Part shown: in pieces, positions 1 to 8,416 of the stretch
Layout of the letters: each line of letters starts with the position of its first letter
Numbering within the stretch: the stretch's first letter is position 1
Assembly: GCF_003260995.1 (NCBI RefSeq)
Contig: NZ_CP030040.1
Location: forward strand, 2,589,176 to 2,653,175
Source: Acetobacterium sp. KB-1
Lineage (GTDB): Bacteria > Bacillota > Clostridia > Eubacteriales > Eubacteriaceae
Length of the DNA: 64,000 nt
Direction of reading: 5' to 3'
Program-made: the position numbers and the translations under genes
Notes under the pieces: generated by a model
The model's database searches: none
What the model was told of the DNA's origin: nothing
What the model saw: the letters and a program-made list of their open reading frames with translations, nothing else

Positions 1-983
<983 letters not shown>

Positions 984-1339
984 AGTTTGTATTTAAAGCC
1001 GTTAGGCTTAAAATGCTGTCTCATGAATAACTGTGTTTTATACTCTACCGAGTGCAGTTTATCCTCTGCCGAGTTAATGTTTTAAAGAGTACATCTCTCT
1101 GTTTCTATTTTAGCCGCCTTCATCCTGCGGATGTTTTGGCTGTTTTACAGGTTTTATGGTACTATTCTCTTTTCTATGACCGCCGTTCTGCAATCGTTTC
1201 CGACCGAAGAAGCTTTTCTATTATATCGTCATTTCCCGATGTTGTCAAGCTGTTTTTTGAAATTCTTTTGCGTTAATTCCAAGTTCATTTCAATGTTTCA
1301 GCCCAATGTCCGCCGCCTCTGTTACGAGACAACTTCATT
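984..1339 (-). other. rRNA operon leader region
   Basis: This stretch between the 16S 5' end and the promoter at 1340-1368 has no convincing coding capacity. It is the transcribed leader expected to carry antitermination and RNase III processing signals. I did not resolve individual boxA or processing stems. The short plus-strand reading frames here have no ribosome binding site and no family resemblance. Confidence 0.6.
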
Positions 1340-1368
1340 AGTATACGCTCTTTGTTCCTTCTTGTCAA
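1340..1368 (-). promoter_or_regulatory. Sigma-A promoter of the 16S rRNA operon
   Basis: On the minus strand TTGACA (1368-1363) is followed after exactly 17 bases by TATACT (1345-1340). This is a near-consensus vegetative promoter pointing into the 16S gene, with a start expected near 1333. Confidence 0.85.
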
Positions 1369-1472
1369 TGCTTTTATGTAGTTTTTTTCAGGTTTTCTTT
1401 GAAAGATATTTTAATTGATAAACCGGTATTTCTGACATGACTTTAATGATACACCAAGCTTTTTATTATACC

Positions 1473-1514
1473 AGACCAACGATGCTTGAGGATGAATCGA
1501 AGCATCGTTGGTCT
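1473..1514. terminator. Strong hairpin between pirin gene and rRNA promoter
   Basis: The 15-base arms AGACCAACGATGCTT and AAGCATCGTTGGTCT are perfect inverted repeats around a 12-base loop. The hairpin lies about 140 bases after the pirin stop codon and just before the rRNA promoter, so it probably ends pirin transcription. The U-tract is poor on both strands, which lowers confidence in the terminator label. Confidence 0.55.
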
Positions 1515-1652
1515 TGTTCTAATTATAATTTAGCATAAGTCATTGTTGCGTTTTGATTTAATTGTGTATCTGACAATCTACAGCATTGATTCGCTCTCCC
1601 TATTTTTAACACTCTCAAGCTACTTAGAGAAGATCAATTTTATCCTGGACCC

Positions 1653-2495
1653 TTACAATTGTGGCAACGCTTTAATAAAACTGCCCTCTTTCAAATCATC
1701 AAAGGCCTGTTGTAGCTCTTCCTCGGTATTCATCACAATGGGACCGCCCCAAGCGATCGGTTCATTCAGCGGAGGCGCCGAAAACACGGCTAGTCGAAGC
1801 GGCTTTTCAGCGGCTGTCATTTCAATATACTCCCCTTCACTAAACAACAATGCCGATTTCTCTTTATATAAGGTTCCTGCCGTTGCGCCTTGACCTTTAA
1901 TTAAAAACACAAATACGGTTTCTCCTTTGGGGGTCGGAATCTTAACCGATTTTTCCGGTTCAACAACCACATCTAAAATCATCGCCTGGATGTGATGGGG
2001 TTCGGCGCCATTTACCCCTTCGTAAGATCCCGATATAACACCAACATTAAAACCATCTCCTTTATATAGAGGAATATCTTCTTTTCTGATCTCAAAATAC
2101 TTTGGCTCCGTCATTTTTTCTGACCTCGGCAGATTCAGCCATAACTGGAAACCCAGCATTCTTTCACAGGCCTGAGGCATCTCCTGATGGAGAATCCCAC
2201 TTCCCCCGGTCATCCATTGGGAGCATCCGGATTCAATAGCGCCCTTATTTCCCAGGCTGTCCTGATGTTCGATCAGCCCTTCAACCAGATAGGTGACCGT
2301 TTCAATTCCCCGGTGGGGATGCATGGGGAAACCTTTGATATAATCCTGAGGATTTTCAGAATCAAAGGAATCAAGCATTAAGAAGGGGTCAAATGCTTTT
2401 ACAGTTGAGTGGGATAAGACCCGGGTCAAATGAACGCCGGCCCCATCGACTGCACGAGCCCCCTGAACAACTTGGATGACTTTTCTTTCTTTCAT
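1653..2495 (-). CDS. Pirin family protein
   Basis: The 280-residue protein is a two-cupin pirin. The N-terminal cupin has the metal-binding motif HPHRGIET at about residue 58, a second histidine in LIEHQDS, and HQEMPQ near residue 103. These match the three-His-one-Glu iron site known for pirins. Family members are iron-dependent redox sensors, and some show quercetin 2,3-dioxygenase activity; the substrate here cannot be told. The C-terminal cupin is the usual non-metal half. The length is normal for the family. The gene stands alone between the solitary 5S gene and the 16S gene, all on the minus strand. The start is an ATG just downstream of a purine-rich AAGAAAGAAGG stretch. Confidence 0.92.
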   Translation of the reverse strand: MKERKVIQVVQGARAVDGAGVHLTRVLSHSTVKAFDPFLMLDSFDSENPQDYIKGFPMHPHRGIETVTYLVEGLIEHQDSLGNKGAIESGCSQWMTGGSGILHQEMPQACERMLGFQLWLNLPRSEKMTEPKYFEIRKEDIPLYKGDGFNVGVISGSYEGVNGAEPHHIQAMILDVVVEPEKSVKIPTPKGETVFVFLIKGQGATAGTLYKEKSALLFSEGEYIEMTAAEKPLRLAVFSAPPLNEPIAWGGPIVMNTEEELQQAFDDLKEGSFIKALPQL

Positions 2496-2692
2496 AAAAA
2501 CGCCTTCTTTCTTTTTCTTCTATTCACAACTTGTTACTCATTACTTGAAATTATACCGCCCAAAACTTTAATTAAACATTTTGAAACAAAAAATGACGGT
2601 GCTTTTCTGTCTTCGGTCGATCAACGGTATTCCGTAAAGCAGACCTTAACATCCGGTAACCGCTGGTGCGTTCGTATCAAACAACGCTAAAA

Positions 2693-2812
2693 ATTACTGC
2701 CGTCTAATGAAGTCGTGCAACTCCGTCGTAGCTCACGCTACGCCTGCGTTTGGGGCTTCGCCCCATAAAAAAATAGCGATGAACATTGATTTTCAAGTGA
2801 ACTTGAATCAAT
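2693..2812. repeat. Long direct repeat, copy A
   Basis: This segment is repeated almost exactly 240 bases further on (2933-3054). Both copies contain TTACTGCCGTCTAATGAAG, the small hairpin GTAGC-TCAC-GCTAC, the hairpin TGGGGC-TTC-GCCCCA, and the tail TTTTCAAGTGAACTTGAATC. Copy A differs at a handful of positions, lacks four bases (ATAT) near position 2777, and lacks the right-hand inverted arm. A diverged third module that shares TTACTGCCGT and GCTACGCC lies between them at about 2821-2880. Confidence 0.85.
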
Positions 2813-2932
2813 CTCTTAACTTTACTGCCGTTATACTCGCTCATGCGACACTTCGTCTCCGTTGCGCTACGCCTTAGTCGCGTCAGTCGCCAGATGGCTC
2901 CTTCCTAATAATATAAAAAAGAGAGATCAAAC

Positions 2933-3088
2933 CTTACTGCCGTCTAATGAAGCCGTGCAACTCCGTCGTAGCTCACGCTACGCCTCCGTTTGGGGCTTCG
3001 CCCCATAAAAAAATAGATATATGAACATTGATTTTCAAGTGAACTTGAATCAATATTCATATATCTATTTTTTTGCACGGCTTCATTA
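2933..3088. repeat. Direct repeat copy B with 16-bp perfect terminal inverted repeat
   Basis: Copy B is bounded by TAATGAAGCCGTGCAA (2945-2960) and its exact reverse complement (3073-3088). Inside are three nested hairpins. The element directly follows the 3' end of the 5S gene in the direction of transcription. Its organisation resembles a miniature inverted-repeat element or an intergenic structured repeat. No coding region is visible between 2496 and 3094. Confidence 0.85.
3007..3072. terminator. Bidirectional terminator hairpin downstream of 5S rRNA
   Basis: Arms of about 33 bases form a nearly perfect inverted repeat, starting AAAAAAATAGATATATGAA and ending in the matching ATAGATATATT complement with seven Ts. 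On either strand the stem is followed by a U-tract. It is placed to end transcription from the 5S promoter, 23 bases after the 5S 3' end. Confidence 0.8.
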
Positions 3089-3094
3089 TAAAAA

Positions 3095-3213
3095 GTCCCG
3101 CGACGTCCTATCCTCCCAGGCAGTTACCCACCAAGTACTTTCGGCGCTGGAAGACTTTACTTCTGTGTTCGGTATGGGAACAGGTGTGGCCCTTCCGCCA
3201 TCGTCGCGAGACT
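3095..3213 (-). rRNA. 5S ribosomal RNA, solitary gene
   Basis: The 119-nt minus-strand sequence has the hallmark 5S stretch CCATACCGAACACAGAAG and a closed helix I, in which GTCTCGCGACG at the 5' end pairs with CGTCGCGGGAC at the 3' end. No 23S gene lies upstream: a protein gene occupies 3453-4241 and a dedicated promoter lies at 3397-3425. This is therefore a free-standing 5S gene about 2.1 kb upstream of a 16S gene on the same strand. The ends are set by helix I pairing and are accurate to about two bases. Confidence 0.95.
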
Positions 3214-3396
3214 TATTTAGCTTTGTTTTGCTAAAAAACAAATAGGTCTAAAAGAGCGTTAGCGGTCAAACCGGCTAAATCGGCCATCAATTCTTGCAGA
3301 AATCTTCTACTTCTTCATAAGAGATTTTTGAAAAAATTGGTGTTCCTTGTCCCTACTTGCTATGCATATTCAGTTCTTGTTTATTTCAACTTCACT

Positions 3397-3425
3397 ATTA
3401 TACGTCGCACAAATCAGTTTGTCAA
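3397..3425 (-). promoter_or_regulatory. Perfect consensus sigma-A promoter for the 5S gene
   Basis: TTGACA (3425-3420), a spacer of exactly 17 bases, and TATAAT (3402-3397) form a full consensus promoter on the minus strand. The predicted start near 3390 leaves a leader of about 175 nt before the 5S 5' end. There is no reading frame between them, so the 5S gene is the evident target. Confidence 0.88.
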
Positions 3426-3452
3426 ACCTTTTTTCAATTTTATTTCTTAATT

Positions 3453-4241
3453 CTAATTTCCCATCAATTCCTGTATCAATGTCTGCGCTTTTAAAAGGCT
3501 CTTTTCTACCTCAAATGAAGTGTCGGCTCTAAAAATACACGCGGTTTGTCCCGATTCGTTCTGATAGTCGACGACCAGTTTGTTTTTCTTTGCTTTTTCA
3601 TAATCAGTTTTATCCTTTTTGAGTTCATCCTTAAAGCAAATCATCTGCCAGGCCTGATTGTTCTCAATATCAAAGGTTGATGCAATCGTTGCGGATCTCA
3701 TCTCCAGAAATGGGATACTAAACTTGGGACCCATGACGGCAAAGTCAATGCCGGCTTCCTGAATTTCCAGGGTTCCTTTAATTGATTTTTTAAATTCTTT
3801 ATACCCACCCAGATAACTGGCCATGATCGACATTTTTACAGTGGAAGTGTTTTTCCCCCAGGGAAAAAATTTCTTTTTTATCCCTTGCTTATTTCCGATA
3901 ATTTCCGGTTTCTGATCAGCTCCCTTTTCATCATAGAGATAGCGATAGATGGCATTAATATTTTTTTTATTTACACCGCGGTCATTCGTCTGAATATTTG
4001 AAATCAGTTCCGAGCGGACCGTGACTTCAGTCCTGAGATCATCAACTTTTTTGAGTTTAACCGTAATCCGTTGGCCATTGGCGGCAAAAACAATCTTTGT
4101 TTGAAAAACAACCAAACTTTCTTCTTTGTCAGCGATATGGTTTTTCAAATCATATTTACTGGTGTCAAAGGCTAATAAGCGGTCTTCACACTGCTCTTGT
4201 GACCGCTTAATGACTTGGGTTTCTTCACTGTGTTTTCCCAT
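3453..4241 (-). CDS. Uncharacterised cytoplasmic protein
   Basis: I do not recognise this 262-residue protein. It has no signal peptide or membrane segment and is rich in lysine and glutamate. Residues about 40-85 alternate hydrophobic and polar residues as in a beta sheet. The stretch from about 155 (GTLEIQEAGIDFAVMG) has the look of a PH/GRAM-like strand pattern, but that is only a visual impression. A basic KKKFFPWGK patch lies near residue 122. It is followed by the UPF0489 gene upstream on the same strand, 57 bases away. The start ATG at 4241 follows a GGGAGATCGACCTT purine-rich site. Confidence 0.7.
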   Translation of the reverse strand: MGKHSEETQVIKRSQEQCEDRLLAFDTSKYDLKNHIADKEESLVVFQTKIVFAANGQRITVKLKKVDDLRTEVTVRSELISNIQTNDRGVNKKNINAIYRYLYDEKGADQKPEIIGNKQGIKKKFFPWGKNTSTVKMSIMASYLGGYKEFKKSIKGTLEIQEAGIDFAVMGPKFSIPFLEMRSATIASTFDIENNQAWQMICFKDELKKDKTDYEKAKKNKLVVDYQNESGQTACIFRADTSFEVEKSLLKAQTLIQELMGN

Positions 4242-4298
4242 AAGGTCGATCTCCCATGCGCATCCTCGCTTTTCTTCTTAGATGTGTTATTTTATCAA

Positions 4299-5018
4299 CT
4301 ACCTGCGGATAATTTTTTCCAGTAGGCCGATGAGTTTTTCTTCGCAGCTTTTAATCGTAAATTCTTCGGTTCTTAAAAAATCAAAATAACTTTTTGAACG
4401 GGCCACCGTGATGATCTGGGCCTGCCTGACCAAATCTGCAAAAATTCTGTTTTGATCGAGATCCAGCTCGAAATTTTCCTGACGCAAGAAATAGTCCAGA
4501 TCAATATCAAGAATCAGATCCTCGGCACCGATCTTTTTAAGCGGCAGTTTGATGTTTTTAAACATGGCGTCTTCAAGACTTCCAAATTGAGTTTTCGGAA
4601 CCAGATAGTGACTGCCTTTTGAATAAGTATGTTTTTCCATACAATTGATCATATGGTAATCACTTAGATACCCCAATGCCATGGCGGTATTGATCTGCTC
4701 GTCATTACGCATCTGACCGATAGCCTTCCGGACACTGTCCAAATTGAGGGGCTCTATGGTGATCATCATTCTTTGCTGAAATTTCGCCACCAGTTCCACT
4801 TCCCGATCGGGGTCAATGGCCATCGCTTTTTGATAGGCCCACAGCCAGAACGGTGGGTTGGTGTCCGGATGATAATCAATACTCACCAGCACCATCGGGT
4901 GCTTTCGGGTTTTATATAAACGTCCCCAAATCAGGAGCACATAGTGATGGTCATCCACCACAAATATATCTTTGCCCCCAATACTCAGGCATCGGGGTTT
5001 TAAATTATTATTACTCAT
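4299..5018 (-). CDS. UPF0489 family protein (arginase-like fold)
   Basis: The 239-residue protein carries the UPF0489 signatures DDHHYVL near residue 17, SIDYHPD near 47 and DIDLDYF near 171. The last two align in spacing and chemistry with the two metal-binding motifs of arginase-type hydrolases (DxHxD and DxDxxD). UPF0489 includes the peptide arginases that turn arginine into ornithine in some ribosomal peptides. Whether this protein does so is unknown. It lies 32 bases downstream of a small radical SAM gene on the same strand and is probably co-transcribed with it. No obvious precursor peptide gene was seen. The start is ATG 5018, with GGGAG upstream at rather long spacing. Confidence 0.75.
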   Translation of the reverse strand: MSNNNLKPRCLSIGGKDIFVVDDHHYVLLIWGRLYKTRKHPMVLVSIDYHPDTNPPFWLWAYQKAMAIDPDREVELVAKFQQRMMITIEPLNLDSVRKAIGQMRNDEQINTAMALGYLSDYHMINCMEKHTYSKGSHYLVPKTQFGSLEDAMFKNIKLPLKKIGAEDLILDIDLDYFLRQENFELDLDQNRIFADLVRQAQIITVARSKSYFDFLRTEEFTIKSCEEKLIGLLEKIIRR

Positions 5019-5050
5019 TTAACAGTCCATACTCCCGGCCACCAGCAATT

Positions 5051-5644
5051 TTAGTCAATATATGAACGGATCCGTAATTCTGCTCCTACCGATTGACTGA
5101 TTCGTCGACAGGCTTCCTGATCCTCGATGGGCAGTATATCCACAATGGTCAAGATCACTTTGGTATATCTTCCGGCCAGTCGGGCAAACTCCAACAGCTC
5201 TTCATAGGCATCTTCAAAAACAGGACGGCATAACTCATCATATTCTTTTTTGTTTTTAGCATTTAAACTGATCGACACCACATCAATGGTATCTTTTAAA
5301 AGGGGCGTCATATCCTTTTTATAAATCAGATTGCCATGACCATTTGTATTTAGACGAATGGGAATGGTATGGATCTTCTTGACTTCTTTGGCAATGGCGC
5401 ATATTTCATCTAAACGGTATGTTGGTTCGCCATATCCGCAAAAAACCAGCTCCTCATAGTGATCCAGATTACGTTTTAATATGTCTTCTTGTATTTCTGC
5501 CTGGGTTGGTTCTCTCTCCAACCAGAGATCATCAACTCCGTTGACTGTGGGTTCATCTTTTCTTACGCAAAACGTACAGGCGTTGCTACATCGATTCGTT
5601 ATGTTCACATATAAAGACTTCCCTAATTCATAGGTAATCGTCAT
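5051..5644 (-). CDS. Small radical SAM protein (TatD-linked type)
   Basis: The 197-residue protein has the radical SAM cluster motif CSNACTFC (Cys19, Cys23, Cys26). It is followed by a glycine-rich VFCGYGEPT SAM-binding segment near residue 68, RLNTNGHG near 97 and VVSISLNA near 122. It is at the short end for radical SAM enzymes and lacks a C-terminal SPASM or auxiliary-cluster domain. The family resemblance is to the radical SAM proteins often found beside TatD nucleases, although no tatD gene is here. The substrate is unknown. The ATG at 5644 follows GGAGGAGAATAAA. It is followed by the UPF0489 gene. Confidence 0.8.
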   Translation of the reverse strand: MTITYELGKSLYVNITNRCSNACTFCVRKDEPTVNGVDDLWLEREPTQAEIQEDILKRNLDHYEELVFCGYGEPTYRLDEICAIAKEVKKIHTIPIRLNTNGHGNLIYKKDMTPLLKDTIDVVSISLNAKNKKEYDELCRPVFEDAYEELLEFARLAGRYTKVILTIVDILPIEDQEACRRISQSVGAELRIRSYID

Positions 5645-5970
5645 TTTATTCTCCTCCAGGGATCTGTTTATCGTTTATTCCACTTTGCTATCCATCTGTC
5701 TTTATGACTATTTACAAGACCGTGGGCAGGTGGTCTAATTATTTGATTTACTTAATGCTTTCAAGCAAAACTATAAAAAGTTATCAACATTTTACCATAT
5801 TTAACCATGATGTCACGTAAAATCATTATTTTCTATGAACATCACCAATTATTCCTCTTGCTATTTGGAAATATTTAAGATTCATTTTTGGCAAATAATG
5901 AAATCGTTGGTCATTAATCCGATAAAAAAGCACATTTATCAATTAATCGATAAATGTGCTTTTTGTCTTT
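5645..5970. other. Intergenic region with one terminator
   Basis: This 326-base AT-rich gap between the radical SAM gene and the zinc-ribbon gene holds the terminator at 5925-5966 and presumably the minus-strand promoter of the radical SAM gene. I see no convincing gene in it. A short plus-strand frame starting at 5835 runs over the terminator and the opposite gene and looks spurious. Confidence 0.6.
5925..5966. terminator. Bidirectional rho-independent terminator
   Basis: The arms AAAGCACATTTATC and GATAAATGTGCTTT form a perfect stem around an 8-base loop. The stem is flanked by A and T runs, so it can end transcription on both strands. It ends the zinc-ribbon gene at 5971 on the minus strand. 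Confidence 0.9.
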
Positions 5971-6171
5971 TTAAAATACGGGACCCACCAGTTTTAAGTC
6001 ACAGCCTTCGCAGCTCCAATCAAGTCCAACGCCATTCATCTTTCCGCCACATTGGGGGCAGATACCGATTCCGCTTTTGGGGTAAGTATATTCAGTCAGT
6101 TCCATTTCAAGTATTTCTACCCCATCCGTCTCAGGTTGTTTTCTGAATTTTTCAATGGTTTTTCGCGACAT
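5971..6171 (-). CDS. Small zinc-ribbon protein
   Basis: The 66-residue product has an unstructured N-terminal half and a C-terminal zinc ribbon. Its two knuckles are CPQCGG (about residues 38-43) and CEGC (about 54-57), a CxxC-x12-CxxC arrangement. Such stand-alone ribbons usually bind nucleic acid or a protein partner, and no specific role can be assigned. The ATG at 6171 is preceded by AAAGGAGAAATTAA, a good ribosome binding site. It is followed by the bidirectional terminator, and 104 bases separate it from the ArsC/Spx-like gene upstream. Confidence 0.75.
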   Translation of the reverse strand: MSRKTIEKFRKQPETDGVEILEMELTEYTYPKSGIGICPQCGGKMNGVGLDWSCEGCDLKLVGPVF

Positions 6172-6275
6172 TTAATTTCTCCTTTGTATTCGATTAATAA
6201 TCCTCATTCCATTATAGACCATCACTTCTGAGCTTACAAATCATTTATAGGAAAAAATAACGCCCACTTTGTGGA

Positions 6276-6647
6276 TTAATCCTGCTTATTGGTCAATAAT
6301 GCCATTCGCCACTGCTCTTCTCTAAAACCGATTAGCACTGCGTTTTCTAGAATTACCAACGGTCGTTTCACCAACATACCGTTGGTACTCAACACCTCAG
6401 CCATCTGATCCGGCGTCATTGTTTTAACCTTATCTTTTAAGGCCATTTCCCGGTAGACCAGACCACTGGTGTTAAAAAACTTTTTAGCATCACCCTGGTA
6501 CCGTTGCATCCACTCAACCAACTCATTTTTTTGGGGACGATCCTCCACAATATGCCGTTCTTCAACATCAATCTGGTTTTCTAACAAAAACTTCTTAGCC
6601 TTCTGACAAGTTGAGCATTTAGGGTAACATAAAAATATTGGTCTCAT
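6276..6647 (-). CDS. ArsC/Spx family protein
   Basis: The 123-residue protein has the thioredoxin-like ArsC/Spx fold. It shows CSTC (Cys11, Cys14) at the N-terminus after a first strand, a helix KAKKFLLEN, and the conserved late motif LVKRPLVI near residue 92. The CxxC pair and size fit the YffB/Spx-MgsR branch rather than a true arsenate reductase, which would have one N-terminal cysteine and RxxR arginine elements. No ars genes are nearby. It lies 15 bases after the sulfotransferase-like gene on the same strand and may be co-transcribed. The ATG at 6647 follows GAAGTGAGGTAAGCA. Confidence 0.85.
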   Translation of the reverse strand: MRPIFLCYPKCSTCQKAKKFLLENQIDVEERHIVEDRPQKNELVEWMQRYQGDAKKFFNTSGLVYREMALKDKVKTMTPDQMAEVLSTNGMLVKRPLVILENAVLIGFREEQWRMALLTNKQD

Positions 6648-6661
6648 TGCTTACCTCACTT

Positions 6662-8161
6662 CTATTGTATCATCTCTAATTTCGATTTTTGAACCCGATC
6701 GTTGGCAACGCCCTGGGGAAGCGTCACTTCAAATAACTTCTTGCCGGTATTAAAATCAATCTCTGAAATGGCCACATTACCCTCTTTTAGCAGACCCCAG
6801 CCAATACTATATACTTCAATGTTATCTCCGATTTTTTGAGTACTTCCATAAGCCAGGGAGGTTTTTCCCGGGATTTTGTATTCCTGATAGCCCAGTATTT
6901 TTTTATTGACTTCATCGAGTTTTATCTTCAGGATACGGGTTTGACCAGAGCTCAAGGCATTGTCAAAGACCGTTAGATAGCCTTCAGCGGTGATCGCCAA
7001 ATCCGTTTGTCCGGAGGTTTTTTGTTCCGCAGACATCCCGAATTCATCGCCACTTCCCGATAATTTCCAGATAACCGCCTGGGTTTCCCGATCAATTTTC
7101 ATAATCGTATTCATATTACCAAAGGATACAATCAGATTGTCATCCTCCGGATCAATGATCATCCGGTTAAAGCCCGAATAATCCGGACTCTGGCTGATGG
7201 TATTGCTGTAATCATTATCACTAACACTGAGTCCATAAAATTCCGGATGGGAATCGGTGGTAAATTCAAAGACCACCTGATTGTCTTTCACTTCCTGAAT
7301 CAGCGTTGTGACCACCTTTGATCCCATCACATTGGCACCCAAACCGTCTGGCACATTCTGAACCAATACTAATTGTGAGGCTTCCACAATATAATGGTTG
7401 TCATCAATTAAGATAAAGTCCCGACCATCCACCAAATCGCCCGCTTTTGCCAGTTCACTTTGAGCTAGGGTAATGGTGTCAATTTCCTGATACCGATCAT
7501 CCAGAATAACCCGTTCGCCCGGTGCATAGCCAATGTCATTACCGTCGCCGTTAACCCGCTGATAGCTGTAACGGATCGTTCCATTTTCAAAAACATGCTT
7601 TTTAAAATCCCGATAGGATTCACCGTTGGATTCTTCCGGTGACTTGGCAATGTAAAACACCACCTCGCCCTGTTTGTTAAGCTCATAAAGGGCAGCGCCT
7701 CCGGTTGCTATGGCAGCAAAGTAATTCCCATCATAACTGCTCTCACCAGCCGCAATCATTTCAGGAAGCTGGGATGACAGCGTTCTTAAATAAATCACCC
7801 GCTCATCCTTTTCGTTATCCACCTGTATTTTTATCCGTTCGCCCGACGAAAGCGTCTCCAGTTTTAAATCAATGGTTGTTCCGACGCCGATGCCTTTCCC
7901 ATTTATCTTAACGTTAGCGCCAACCTCATTAAGTAATTTTATTCTGTTTTCAGTAACACTGCTTAAGCTAACGGCGTCAAATACCGCGTTGTTTTCCGAA
8001 AGCGGTAACTCCACATTAAATCCGTTAATTTCTAAGCTCAGCGTTTTATCAGACATCAGGGTATTATCCCGCCCTGAATAAGCCAATGTACAACTGACTA
8101 AAATAATTAATAATATTGCCGCACTGATCGATATTATAATAAATTTTCTTGAACTATCCAT
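6662..8161 (-). CDS. Arylsulfotransferase (ASST)-like secreted or membrane-anchored protein
   Basis: The 499-residue protein starts with a single hydrophobic segment (about residues 7-28, IISISAAILLIILVSCTLAY) that anchors or exports it. A beta-rich N-terminal domain follows (about 40-130). The rest resembles the six-bladed propeller of arylsulfate sulfotransferases, with repeated blade motifs such as NHYIVEAS and DNLIVSFGNMNTI. ASST enzymes move sulfate between phenolic compounds outside the membrane. Catalytic histidines could not be assigned with certainty, so it may be a propeller protein with another role. A cysteine at about residue 24 could serve as a lipobox in VSCT, but this is weak. 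The ATG at 8161 follows GAAGGAGATGAATTT. It is upstream of the ArsC/Spx-like gene. Confidence 0.7.
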   Translation of the reverse strand: MDSSRKFIIISISAAILLIILVSCTLAYSGRDNTLMSDKTLSLEINGFNVELPLSENNAVFDAVSLSSVTENRIKLLNEVGANVKINGKGIGVGTTIDLKLETLSSGERIKIQVDNEKDERVIYLRTLSSQLPEMIAAGESSYDGNYFAAIATGGAALYELNKQGEVVFYIAKSPEESNGESYRDFKKHVFENGTIRYSYQRVNGDGNDIGYAPGERVILDDRYQEIDTITLAQSELAKAGDLVDGRDFILIDDNHYIVEASQLVLVQNVPDGLGANVMGSKVVTTLIQEVKDNQVVFEFTTDSHPEFYGLSVSDNDYSNTISQSPDYSGFNRMIIDPEDDNLIVSFGNMNTIMKIDRETQAVIWKLSGSGDEFGMSAEQKTSGQTDLAITAEGYLTVFDNALSSGQTRILKIKLDEVNKKILGYQEYKIPGKTSLAYGSTQKIGDNIEVYSIGWGLLKEGNVAISEIDFNTGKKLFEVTLPQGVANDRVQKSKLEMIQ

Positions 8162-8371
8162 AAATTCATCTCCTTCTGATCTCCAATCATTTCATCTTCC
8201 CGACTTCCTTAATACGCCTTTGTATTTAAGCATGGGGATGATTGTATCACAGCTTCTTTAAAGTTTCATGTAGGTTCTAATTACAGTTTTTTAATAAACC
8301 ATCCGCCTGTTGTCATGCATTCCACCAAAAGGTAAGGGCCTGGTCATTTCCCAATGCGATGACAAAAAAAG

Positions 8372-8395
8372 CCCCACCTCAATGAAAAGATGGGG
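8372..8395 (-). terminator. Terminator of the lipoylation operon
   Basis: On the minus strand CCCCATCT and AGGTGGGG form a stem with one wobble pair, followed by GC and seven Ts (8370-8364). It lies 22 bases after the lplA stop codon. Confidence 0.88.
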
Positions 8396-8416
8396 TGAAT
8401 ACTTTTAATTTGCAAC

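Noticed and set aside
1052-1418. Two overlapping plus-strand reading frames in the rRNA leader region
   Set aside because: They have no ribosome binding site and no family resemblance, and they run antisense to the rRNA leader and its promoter.
5835-6146. A 103-residue plus-strand frame over the terminator and zinc-ribbon gene
   Set aside because: It crosses a bidirectional terminator and lies antisense to a gene with a good ribosome binding site and a clear zinc motif.
6276-6647. True arsenate reductase
   Set aside because: CxxC near the N-terminus and no ars genes nearby fit the Spx/YffB branch better.
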